Below, in pieces: positions 1 through 5,144 of a stretch of 6,448 nucleotides of DNA (position 1 is its first letter; each line of letters starts with the position of its first letter). Source of the stretch: Candidatus Anaerobutyricum stercoripullorum (lineage in GTDB: Bacteria; Bacillota; Clostridia; Lachnospirales; Lachnospiraceae). The position numbers and the translations under genes were made by a program. The DNA is taken from the NCBI GenBank assembly GCA_019114885.1, contig DXEQ01000047.1:1-6448 (forward strand), read 5' to 3'. The notes under the pieces are model-generated. The model made no database searches. It saw only the letters and a program-made list of their open reading frames with translations, and was not told where the DNA came from.

Positions 1-462
1 CTGACTCCCATTCGGGCAGAAATCCGGGAATTAAAAGAAACTACCGAAACACTTAAGGCCGATGTGACTGAGCTCAAAGAAGACGTCGCCGTATTAAAAG
101 TCGAGGTCGCAGAGCTTAAGGAAGACGTTACCGTATTAAAAGCTGACGTGGCTGAGCTCAAGGAAGACGTCGCCATCTTAAAAGCTGACTTGGCCGAGCT
201 TAAAGAGCCCACCGCCGAACATAAAGGCACTTCGGAGAACTTAAGATCTGCGATTAAGGCGCTTACTATTTCTCAGAATGAGATGAAAGAAGAAATCCGT
301 ATCCTGAACTACCAGATGAAACGGAATACACAGAGCATCAATGATTTGAGACTCGATTTAAGCATTTTTAAAGACGCGGTCTGCAGAGAGTTCCACTCGA
401 TCAATGACAAGCTGGATACTGTCATTGAGGTGCTTCGCGAGAGGGAACTTCTTCCACAGTAG
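1..462 (+). CDS. Coiled-coil protein with tandem heptad pairs, 5'-truncated
   Basis: The frame is open from the first base of the window to the TAG at 460-462, so at least 153 residues are visible and the true start lies upstream. Residues 10-72 are a regular heptad pattern (LKEDVAV, LKADVAE and similar) with V at the a positions and L at the d positions. It is rich in K, E and D, as expected for a long solvent-exposed coiled coil. After this the repeat decays (PTAEHKGTSEN) and a second, less regular helical part follows, including NEMKEEIRILNYQMKRN and SINDKLDTVIEVLRE, which may also be coiled coil. I see no membrane segment or catalytic motif in the visible part. A GTG at 64 could be read as a start, but the coiled-coil pattern continues upstream of it. 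The gene ends 11 bp before a strong hairpin terminator and converges on the kinase gene. Function is unknown; a structural or scaffolding role is only a guess from the coiled coil. Confidence 0.75.
   Translation: MTPIRAEIRELKETTETLKADVTELKEDVAVLKVEVAELKEDVTVLKADVAELKEDVAILKADLAELKEPTAEHKGTSENLRSAIKALTISQNEMKEEIRILNYQMKRNTQSINDLRLDLSIFKDAVCREFHSINDKLDTVIEVLRERELLPQ
28..216 (+). repeat. 42-bp tandem repeat inside the coiled-coil gene (about 4.5 units)
   Basis: Units of exactly 42 bp (14 codons, two heptads) begin at 28, 70, 112 and 154, with a half unit at 196-216. Units starting at 70, 112 and 154 are very similar, each opening with GAGCT(C/T)AA(A/G)GAAGACGT and containing a TTAAAAG block. 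The 28-69 unit is degenerate, and the last half unit diverges after GAGCTTAAAGAG. Differences between units are largely at third codon positions, which fits duplication followed by selection on the protein. The unit length keeps both reading frame and heptad register, so gain or loss of a unit would lengthen or shorten the rod without breaking it. Confidence 0.85.
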
Positions 463-473
463 ATACAGTCAGC

Positions 474-523
474 AACACCGCCCCGGGTTCTGCAAAAGCA
501 GGCAGAACAGGAGCGGTGTTTTT
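474..523 (+). terminator. Intrinsic terminator of the coiled-coil gene
   Basis: AACACCGC (474-481) pairs with GCGGTGTT (513-520), and inside it GTTCTGC (487-493) pairs with GCAGAAC (502-508). A small internal bulge separates them and could itself form C-G pairs (483-484 with 510-511). The loop is about 8 nt. A run of five T (519-523) follows on the + strand, so this terminates rightward transcription from the coiled-coil gene. The T run touches the stop codon of the convergent kinase (522-524). On the - strand there is no comparable T run after the hairpin, so termination of the leftward operon here is possible but less certain. Confidence 0.85.
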
Positions 524-1388
524 ATGACATAGTTCCTCTATATAGATAAAGCAGGAATTCCGAGCCTTTTTCCGGCTGAGATTTCACCTTTACATAGCCG
601 TTTTCTTTCCGGAGGATTTCTCTGGTCAGATACAATCCGATACCGACGCCTTCTTCCTGACTGACTTCCTCCGCACGGTAGAAGCGGCCAAAGATCTTCG
701 GAATCTCCTCCTCACGGATACCCCGGCCTTCGTCACAGACTGACACGGCGAGATACATTTCATATTCCAGCACGGAAAGGGTCACCGTACTGCCGGGAGG
801 AGAATATTTCACTGCATTGTCCAGTACATTTCCCAGTGCTTCTTTCGTCCATTTATAATCAAAGCAGGCGAAAGCCTCGCCGGCATAAACATTGCGAATC
901 GTGATATTCTTCCCGTCTGCTTTCATGGCGGCTTCCGCCACCACATCCTGAAGCAGTGGGGTAATTGGCTGTTGTTCCGGGCGCACCTCCACGATATTGC
1001 TCTCCAGCCGGGACATCTTGGTGAGCGCCTGAATGAGAAACTCCAGCTTCTCTGTCTGCCGCACCAGCTCCCCGATCATTACGGCAGCTTCCTCCTGCCG
1101 CTGCATCCCGGTCTCCGCTTCGATAAGTTCTCCCAACAGGGAGGCATAGAGGCGGATATTGGTCATAGGTGTTTTCGTCTGGTGAGAAATGTCGGAAACC
1201 AGACTCTTGACATTCTCCTTCTCCCGGTTCAGATTCTCCCTGGACAACATGGAAGCCGCGAGGAATCGTTTCCATTTTGACTCCAGCCGGGAAAGCTTCG
1301 TCTCGTCATAGTCGTTCTCCTGAAAGTCACCGGAGAGCGCCGCGTCCAGCATCATCTCAAGGCGCCGGATCGTTCTGTTTTCAAACAT
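522..1388 (-). CDS. Soluble (membrane-segment-free) sensor histidine kinase
   Basis: This 288-residue two-component kinase autophosphorylates on a histidine and should pass phosphate to the response regulator encoded just upstream. Visible parts in order: an N-terminal helical stretch (about 1-62) rich in charge; the H box SDISHQTKTPMTN with phospho-acceptor H69; a helical dimerisation domain to about 130; then an ATP-binding HATPase_c domain with N box LGNVLDNAVKYSP (187-197), G1 DEGRGI (219-224), F box FGRFYR (233-238) and G2 GVGIGLYL (247-254). No hydrophobic segment or extracellular domain precedes the H box. The ATG is supported by AGGGGGG (1402-1396) seven bases upstream. An in-frame TGA at 1406-1404 excludes a longer N-terminus in this frame. 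The residue after H69 is Q rather than the common E/D. The gene lies 74 bp after the regulator and is the last gene of the popT-regulator-kinase operon. The signal is unknown; loss of a membrane domain by mutation is unlikely given the clean start and short gap. Confidence 0.93.
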   Translation of the reverse strand: MFENRTIRRLEMMLDAALSGDFQENDYDETKLSRLESKWKRFLAASMLSRENLNREKENVKSLVSDISHQTKTPMTNIRLYASLLGELIEAETGMQRQEEAAVMIGELVRQTEKLEFLIQALTKMSRLESNIVEVRPEQQPITPLLQDVVAEAAMKADGKNITIRNVYAGEAFACFDYKWTKEALGNVLDNAVKYSPPGSTVTLSVLEYEMYLAVSVCDEGRGIREEEIPKIFGRFYRAEEVSQEEGVGIGLYLTREILRKENGYVKVKSQPEKGSEFLLYLYRGTMS

Positions 1389-1462
1389 GAGGTATCCCCC
1401 CTGTCATCGGAATCAGCCAGGCGTGTTCCGTTCTTCCTGCTTTCTGGTCTGACCGTCCTTTT

Positions 1463-2245
1463 TCAACTCTTCTTTTTCTTCCACATATAACCCTGTCCGT
1501 ACACCGTCTGAATGTAAGTCACACCGTCTTTTTTATCTTCCAGCTTCCGGCGGAGACGATTTACTGTCACGGACAAGGCGTTCTCATCCACATATTCCGC
1601 GCCATCGCCCCAGAGACGGTCATAGAGGAGACTGCGGGTCAGCAGCCTTCCCGGATTCTCTACCAAAAGACGAAGCAGTTTCTGCTCATTGACACTTAAA
1701 GAAATCTCTCCGCCATCCTTGGTAAATTCCAGACGGGCAAAGTCAAACCGGAAGAAATCCTGCGCAAAGACTGCCTCTTCTTTTTTGCTTGCGTGATGGT
1801 CGGGACCCGCATCAACAGATTCTGTCCCGGCGGGACTGTTTCCTCCATGATCGGTCACGATCGTGCCGCACCTCTCTTCTTCCCGGGCTGTGATTCTTCT
1901 GCGAAAGAGCTGGATTCTCGCCCGCAGCACTGCCAGACTGAAAGGCTTGGTCATGTAGTCGTCGGCACCCAGCGTCAGCCCCATCACCTCGTCTGTCTCC
2001 ATGTCATTGGCTGTCAGGACAAGCACCAATGCCTGCGATCGTTCTTTTAACCACCGGAGATATTCGTAACCGCTGCCGTCCGGCAGATTGATATCAAGAA
2101 TCACGATATCCGGCTTATCCCGTTCGTAATCTTCTCTGGCTCTTCGCACGCTGCCGCTTTGTACAAAGACAAGACCTTCTTCCATAAGCGCCAGCCGGAT
2201 TCCGTCATTCAGCGCCCGGTCATCTTCCACAATCTGAATCTTCAT
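1463..2245 (-). CDS. OmpR/PhoB-type response regulator with extended linker
   Basis: This is a DNA-binding transcription regulator, the likely partner of the adjacent kinase. Counting from the ATG at 2245, the receiver domain shows the acidic pair D8/D9, phospho-acceptor D51 in VILDINLPDGSG, T78 in LVLTAND and K100 in YMTKPF. The C-terminal winged helix carries the family signatures LSVNEQKLLRLL, VDENALSVTVNRLRRKLED and IQTVYGQGYMW. The protein has 260 residues, above the usual 220-230, because the linker (about 115-160) is long, charged and G/S/H-containing (HGGNSPAGTESVDAGPDHH). The ATG overlaps the TGA of the transporter gene by one base (TGATG) and has GGAGG (2254-2250) four bases upstream. 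A TTG at 2248 is in frame but only one base from that site, so it is not preferred. The tight overlap indicates co-transcription and probably coupled translation with the transporter. Targets are not visible; autoregulation of the operon is plausible but unproven. Confidence 0.95.
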   Translation of the reverse strand: MKIQIVEDDRALNDGIRLALMEEGLVFVQSGSVRRAREDYERDKPDIVILDINLPDGSGYEYLRWLKERSQALVLVLTANDMETDEVMGLTLGADDYMTKPFSLAVLRARIQLFRRRITAREEERCGTIVTDHGGNSPAGTESVDAGPDHHASKKEEAVFAQDFFRFDFARLEFTKDGGEISLSVNEQKLLRLLVENPGRLLTRSLLYDRLWGDGAEYVDENALSVTVNRLRRKLEDKKDGVTYIQTVYGQGYMWKKKKS

Positions 2246-3087
2246 CAATCCTCCACCGGAATCCGTGAATTGAACGCATCCAGCGCCAGCGCAGCCACGA
2301 TACCTACTACGATGCAGACGATATTGACGATAGCGGAACCGGCTGATACGGTAAAGCTCTTCACCGGAATGATCATGATGGTGGCGGCGATCACGATACC
2401 GATGATCGCATGGAACGCATATGGGTAAAAATGATCAAACAGCGCATCTACCGCCCGCGCCAGACAGATTACCGTGACGATCGCACCGATTCCTGCCGGA
2501 ACCAGAATACCCATCTGCAGATTGCCGAGACCATCCACAAACGGTGTATACAGTCCCAGCGGCATCAGCAGAGTGGAGAAACTCATACCCGGTGCAATGA
2601 CGCTCAGCGCCAGACAGAAGCCGCAGAAAATGTACCATCCGAAATTCGGTGTGATGACCACGGAAAACAGGTTCAGTGACAGCAGCAGCGCTGTAATAAT
2701 AACAAACGCAATGACCAGCGGCACCCAGCAATACTTCGGCCGGCCCTGCTCTCCCGCCTCACGAAACAGTGATGGCAGCATACCGGTGATCAGACCGATA
2801 AAAAGGCATACCGACGGATCCGGATATTTTTCCAGGAAAAACGCGAGAATCTTCGCCACACCCAGAAAGCCGACCGCTCCGCCTACGATGACAGGCAGCA
2901 GCATCGGCACATGGGTACGGAACCGCTTAAACGGACTCCCCAACAGTTCCATCACCGGTTTGTAAATACCAAAAACCACACAGAGCACGCCTCCGGAAAT
3001 ACCCGGAAGGACAGCGCCCACACCAATCAGAATACCCTGCAGCACCCGAAGAATCAGATGAAGGATACCTGGATTCTTATCTTTCAT
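2245..3087 (-). CDS. popT: DUF368/PopT-family polyprenyl-phosphate transporter
   Basis: This is a 280-residue polytopic membrane protein. DUF368 proteins are known to return undecaprenyl phosphate, the lipid carrier of peptidoglycan and teichoic acid synthesis, across the cytoplasmic membrane for reuse. The family signature appears near the N-terminus as GVGAVLPGISGGVLCVVFG (22-40). A second related element, SVIAPGMSFSTLLMPLGLY (162-180), gives the internal-repeat look of the family. Hydrophobic stretches at about 12-44, 62-86, 92-108, 120-145, 150-180, 192-212 and 224-268 suggest eight or nine membrane passes, some re-entrant. The ATG at 3087 follows AAGGAA (3100-3095) with a 7-nt spacer. 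It is the first gene of an operon with the response regulator (1-bp overlap) and kinase, preceded by a promoter at 3273-3245. The context suggests that lipid-carrier recycling is coupled to a regulatory response. Assignment to the family is firm; substrate is by family knowledge. Confidence 0.92.
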   Translation of the reverse strand: MKDKNPGILHLILRVLQGILIGVGAVLPGISGGVLCVVFGIYKPVMELLGSPFKRFRTHVPMLLPVIVGGAVGFLGVAKILAFFLEKYPDPSVCLFIGLITGMLPSLFREAGEQGRPKYCWVPLVIAFVIITALLLSLNLFSVVITPNFGWYIFCGFCLALSVIAPGMSFSTLLMPLGLYTPFVDGLGNLQMGILVPAGIGAIVTVICLARAVDALFDHFYPYAFHAIIGIVIAATIMIIPVKSFTVSAGSAIVNIVCIVVGIVAALALDAFNSRIPVED

Positions 3088-3238
3088 ATAATCGTTCCTT
3101 TCTATCCTGTACTTCTATGAACATATGCGGCTATCCCCTGTTCATGACAAATGTACCACTTCCTTCTGTCAGATTACCTACTATCCGGGCAAATCGACAA
3201 ACCGAAGTCATACACCATGAAACATGGCTGTCGCAATA
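3088..3238 (-). promoter_or_regulatory. Long structured leader of the popT operon
   Basis: From the predicted transcription start near 3238 to the popT ATG is about 150 nt without a convincing gene. It contains inverted repeats. CCATG-TTT-CATGG (3227-3215) is flanked by CGACA/TGTCG (3233-3229 with 3199-3195). Further on, ATGAACA (3145-3139) pairs with TGTTCAT (3123-3117) around a 15-nt loop. The ribosome binding site AAGGAA (3100-3095) lies just after the second hairpin. No T run follows either hairpin, so a classical attenuator is not evident. I do not recognise a known riboswitch class. The repeats could act as RNA structure or as operator sites. Confidence 0.4.
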
Positions 3239-3244
3239 CGTTTC

Positions 3245-3273
3245 AATATACCACATCCGTCCGGGCATGGCAA
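3245..3273 (-). promoter_or_regulatory. Sigma-A-type promoter of the popT operon
   Basis: Read on the - strand, TTGCCA (3273-3268) and TATATT (3250-3245) are separated by exactly 17 bp. Each matches its consensus (TTGACA, TATAAT) at five of six positions. It begins 10 bases after the stop of the HAD gene and points at popT. No terminator is visible between the HAD stop and this promoter, so read-through from the HAD gene may add to expression. Confidence 0.75.
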
Positions 3274-3283
3274 GGTGTTTCCA

Positions 3284-3952
3284 TCAGCCGCATTTTTCCT
3301 GCATTTTTTCGGAAAGGTAAGCTTTTACGTCCAACAGGGACGGCAGGATGCAGCAGGCGAGCGAGCGCATCTCATCGTCCGGCTGCTTGATATCCGGCAC
3401 CATGATACAGGTAAGCCCGGCTCTGGTGGCGGAACGGACGCCATTAAAGGAATCCTCCACGGCATAGGCGTCTTCCGGGCGAACGCCCAACCTGCCGCAG
3501 GCCTTGAGGTATATCTCAGGGTCCGGCTTACTTCTCGTGATCGTATCCCCGCAGATAATGGCGTCAAAATATGGAAGCAGACCGCCCTCCGTGATCTCCT
3601 CCATCACAATGGACTCTCTGGAGGAAGTGGCAAGTGCCACCTTAATCCCGCTCTCCTTCAGGAAGGACAGCAGTTCTTCCACCCCTTCTTTCTTCGGAAG
3701 CTGACCGCCGCAGGCCCGTTCCCGGAAGAGGCGGAACACTTCTTTTTCGTACATATCATACGGGAAATCCGGACCGTATACTTCCAGAAACTTTTCCTTT
3801 GTCTCCGCATCGTTGACGCCGAGACAAAGATAATTGGTGTGCGCCACATCCGGAATCCCGTCGGCGCGGGTCGCATCTACCCAGCAATCCGTCAAAAGAG
3901 TCTCTGAGTCAAAAATCACTCCATCCATATCAAAAACAACTGCCTGAATCAT
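3284..3952 (-). CDS. HAD-superfamily hydrolase, beta-phosphoglucomutase-like
   Basis: This 222-residue cytoplasmic enzyme is of the HAD subfamily I type, which uses an aspartyl-phosphate intermediate and Mg2+ for phosphatase or sugar-phosphate mutase reactions. Motif I is FDMDGVIFDSE with nucleophile D8 and general acid D10. Motif II is VALATSS with S110. Motif III is the lysine K142 in RSKPDPEIY. Motif IV is VEDSFNG with E166/D167. Residues 17-80 form the helical cap inserted after motif I, as in the beta-phosphoglucomutase/DL-2-haloacid group. The length is normal. The ATG follows GGGAGGA (3965-3959) with a 6-nt spacer. It is divergent from the YjbR-EVE gene and upstream of the popT operon on the same strand, but separated from it by 196 bp with its own promoter. 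No sugar-metabolism gene is nearby, so the substrate cannot be told; a general sugar-phosphate phosphatase is as likely as a true phosphoglucomutase. Confidence 0.93.
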   Translation of the reverse strand: MIQAVVFDMDGVIFDSETLLTDCWVDATRADGIPDVAHTNYLCLGVNDAETKEKFLEVYGPDFPYDMYEKEVFRLFRERACGGQLPKKEGVEELLSFLKESGIKVALATSSRESIVMEEITEGGLLPYFDAIICGDTITRSKPDPEIYLKACGRLGVRPEDAYAVEDSFNGVRSATRAGLTCIMVPDIKQPDDEMRSLACCILPSLLDVKAYLSEKMQEKCG

Positions 3953-4173
3953 CGTGTATCCTCCCTGTGTTACTTTACGATTATGGTTCGTGCTGCATCT
4001 GCGGCATCTCGCCTGATCCGGCGCAACAGCGCAGGGTTATATGAACCGAACTGTATTCGTCCAAAATGGTACTATACTTCCGACGGTTCGTCAAGGAGAA
4101 AAAAACAGTACAACTCCCGACAAAAAAAGAGTACAATAAAGAGAACCAAACAAAAATTCAGGAGAAAAAATTC
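3953..4173. promoter_or_regulatory. Divergent regulatory region between HAD and YjbR-EVE genes
   Basis: This 221-bp region separates two divergent genes and should hold a promoter for each. For the leftward gene, CATAAT (3985-3980) could be a -10 element but I see no good -35. TTCGTC occurs twice in direct orientation (4056-4061 and 4087-4092), 31 bp apart, close to three helical turns. GGTTC (3985-3989) and GAACC (4043-4047) form a distant inverted pair. GCGC-AACA-GCGC is a small hairpin near 4020-4031. None of these is strong on its own. Confidence 0.35.
4109..4137 (+). promoter_or_regulatory. Possible promoter of the YjbR-EVE gene
   Basis: TACAAT (4132-4137) is a five-of-six -10 match and would place the transcription start about 30 nt before the ATG at 4174. 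The hexamer 17 bp upstream (TACAAC, 4109-4114) is a poor -35. A second -10-like TATACT sits at 4073-4078, also without a good -35. AGTACAA is directly repeated at 4107 and 4130. Confidence 0.3.
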
Positions 4174-4998
4174 ATGCACAACGATACATTTATACCGGCA
4201 GCTTTCTCCCTGCGGGAGGAGGTTCTTGCCTTTGCCGCCAGAGAATATCATACAAAACCGGAATATCCCTGGGCGAAAAGTCCCGGCTATGCCGTCCTGC
4301 GGCACACGGACAACCGTAAATGGTACGGGGTTATCATGGAAGTACCCCGGAAACGGCTGGGGATTGACGCTGACTGCGCAGACCTGCAGGCGTCTGTGGA
4401 TGTGGACATATTAAATGTGAAATGTGATCCGGTACTCTCCGGTTCCCTGCGGATACAGCCGGGTATCCTGCCGGCCTATCATATGAATAAAGAAAACTGG
4501 ATATCTATCTTATTGGATGGCACGGTGGACGTGAAACAGATATTTACACTTCTTGACATGAGCTTTGAGCTGACCGCAAAAAAGTCCGGTTCAAAAGCTT
4601 CCGCCGTCCACAACACCAACTGGATCATCCCCGCCAATCCAAAATATTATGATATTGAGACAGCCCTCACCGAAAATCCGGACGAGCCTTTTTTCTGGAA
4701 GCAGAGCAATAATATTTTTGTGGGTGATATCGTCTACATCTATCTCACCGCTCCGGTGTCTTCTCTGCTGTTCAAATGCCGCGCACTGGAGGTGGACATT
4801 CCCCGACAGTCTGAAAACAAAAACATCCGGATGAAGCGAGCCATGCGACTCAAGCTTCTGGAAACCTATCCCCGCGGCGCCATCGGACGGGACAAACTGA
4901 AAGAACACGGCATCTATGCGGTTCGGGGACCGCGAAGCATGCCAAAAACATTGATCGCAGAGATAGGTTACATGGCAAACGGGACGCCGGAGAGATAA
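4174..4998 (+). CDS. Two-domain MmcQ/YjbR plus EVE-like (PUA fold) protein
   Basis: This 274-residue protein is probably cytoplasmic. Residues about 7-135 match the MmcQ/YjbR (DUF419, CyaY-like fold) family. The typical features are a helical start (LREEVLAFAAREY), the PEYPW segment, a strand pair around YAVLRH and KWYGVIMEV, then VDILNVKCDP, a PGILPAYHMNKENWISILLDG stretch (97-117) and a helix ending LLDMSFELT. Residues about 148-265 resemble the EVE/PUA-like fold: NWIIPANPKYYDI, FFWKQSNNIFVGDIVYIYLT, LLFKCRALEVDIP and AVRGPRSMPK. EVE domains read modified bases in DNA or RNA in known cases, and YjbR proteins are annotated as DNA-binding, so a nucleic-acid role is a fair inference. The ATG at 4174 is chosen because AGGAG (4160-4164) precedes it by 9 nt. 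An in-frame ATG at 4066 would add 36 low-complexity K/Q/E residues with no family match and would cover the candidate promoter. It stands alone, divergent from the HAD gene. Substrate is unknown. Confidence 0.85.
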   Translation: MHNDTFIPAAFSLREEVLAFAAREYHTKPEYPWAKSPGYAVLRHTDNRKWYGVIMEVPRKRLGIDADCADLQASVDVDILNVKCDPVLSGSLRIQPGILPAYHMNKENWISILLDGTVDVKQIFTLLDMSFELTAKKSGSKASAVHNTNWIIPANPKYYDIETALTENPDEPFFWKQSNNIFVGDIVYIYLTAPVSSLLFKCRALEVDIPRQSENKNIRMKRAMRLKLLETYPRGAIGRDKLKEHGIYAVRGPRSMPKTLIAEIGYMANGTPER

Positions 4999-5007
4999 TG
5001 GCGTCCC
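4981..5007 (+). terminator. Hairpin overlapping the YjbR-EVE stop codon
   Basis: GGGACGCC (4981-4988) and GGCGTCCC (5000-5007) form a perfect GC-rich 8-bp stem with an 11-nt loop that contains the TAA stop (4996-4998). There is no T run after it on either strand, so it is not a canonical intrinsic terminator. It may protect the mRNA 3' end or assist factor-dependent termination between the convergent genes. Confidence 0.4.
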
Positions 5008-5144
5008 ACTGTGATACCAGGGCAAATTCCACACCGGCAAAATGGAAGTTATGGCAGGTGTGATCAGCCATCTCATTTACAAATGGTTTGTCTAAGGCCA
5101 ATGAATCTTTGGGTAAAAGCCGGGGGGATTGCGATAGTCTTTTT
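5008..5144. other. Convergent intergenic region without a clear gene
   Basis: This stretch lies between the ends of the YjbR-EVE and MalY/PatB genes. It holds CACACC (5030-5035) facing GGTGTG (5057-5062) around a 21-nt loop, a small frame for an 18-codon peptide (5042-5095, +) and a T6 run (5140-5145, +). I find no stem directly before that T run and no proper terminator for the leftward gene. Confidence 0.5.

Noticed and set aside
28..216. CRISPR array
   Set aside because: The repeats are directly abutting, with no spacers, and encode a continuous coiled coil.
64..462. GTG at 64 as start of a 132-residue protein
   Set aside because: The frame and the heptad pattern are open to base 1, so the gene begins outside the window.
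2246..2248. TTG start for the response regulator, one codon earlier
   Set aside because: It is only one base from the GGAGG site; the ATG at 2245 has better spacing and gives the usual MKIQIVEDD start.
3131..3211. 26-codon upstream frame in the popT leader (-)
   Set aside because: No ribosome binding site and no recognisable peptide feature; likely chance.
4066..4173. 36-residue N-terminal extension of the YjbR-EVE protein
   Set aside because: It has no family match, low-complexity K/Q/E content and no ribosome binding site, while AGGAG sits just before the ATG at 4174.
5030..5062. CACACC/GGTGTG hairpin as terminator of the convergent genes
   Set aside because: Only 6 bp with a 21-nt loop and no T run on either side.
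4591..5076. 161-codon frame on the - strand
   Set aside because: It lies antisense to the YjbR-EVE gene and has the biased composition of a shadow frame.
5042..5095. 18-codon frame for a hydrophobic peptide (MEVMAGVISHLIYKWFV), possible toxin peptide or gene remnant
   Set aside because: No ribosome binding site, no adjacent antisense RNA signal and no parent gene recognised.
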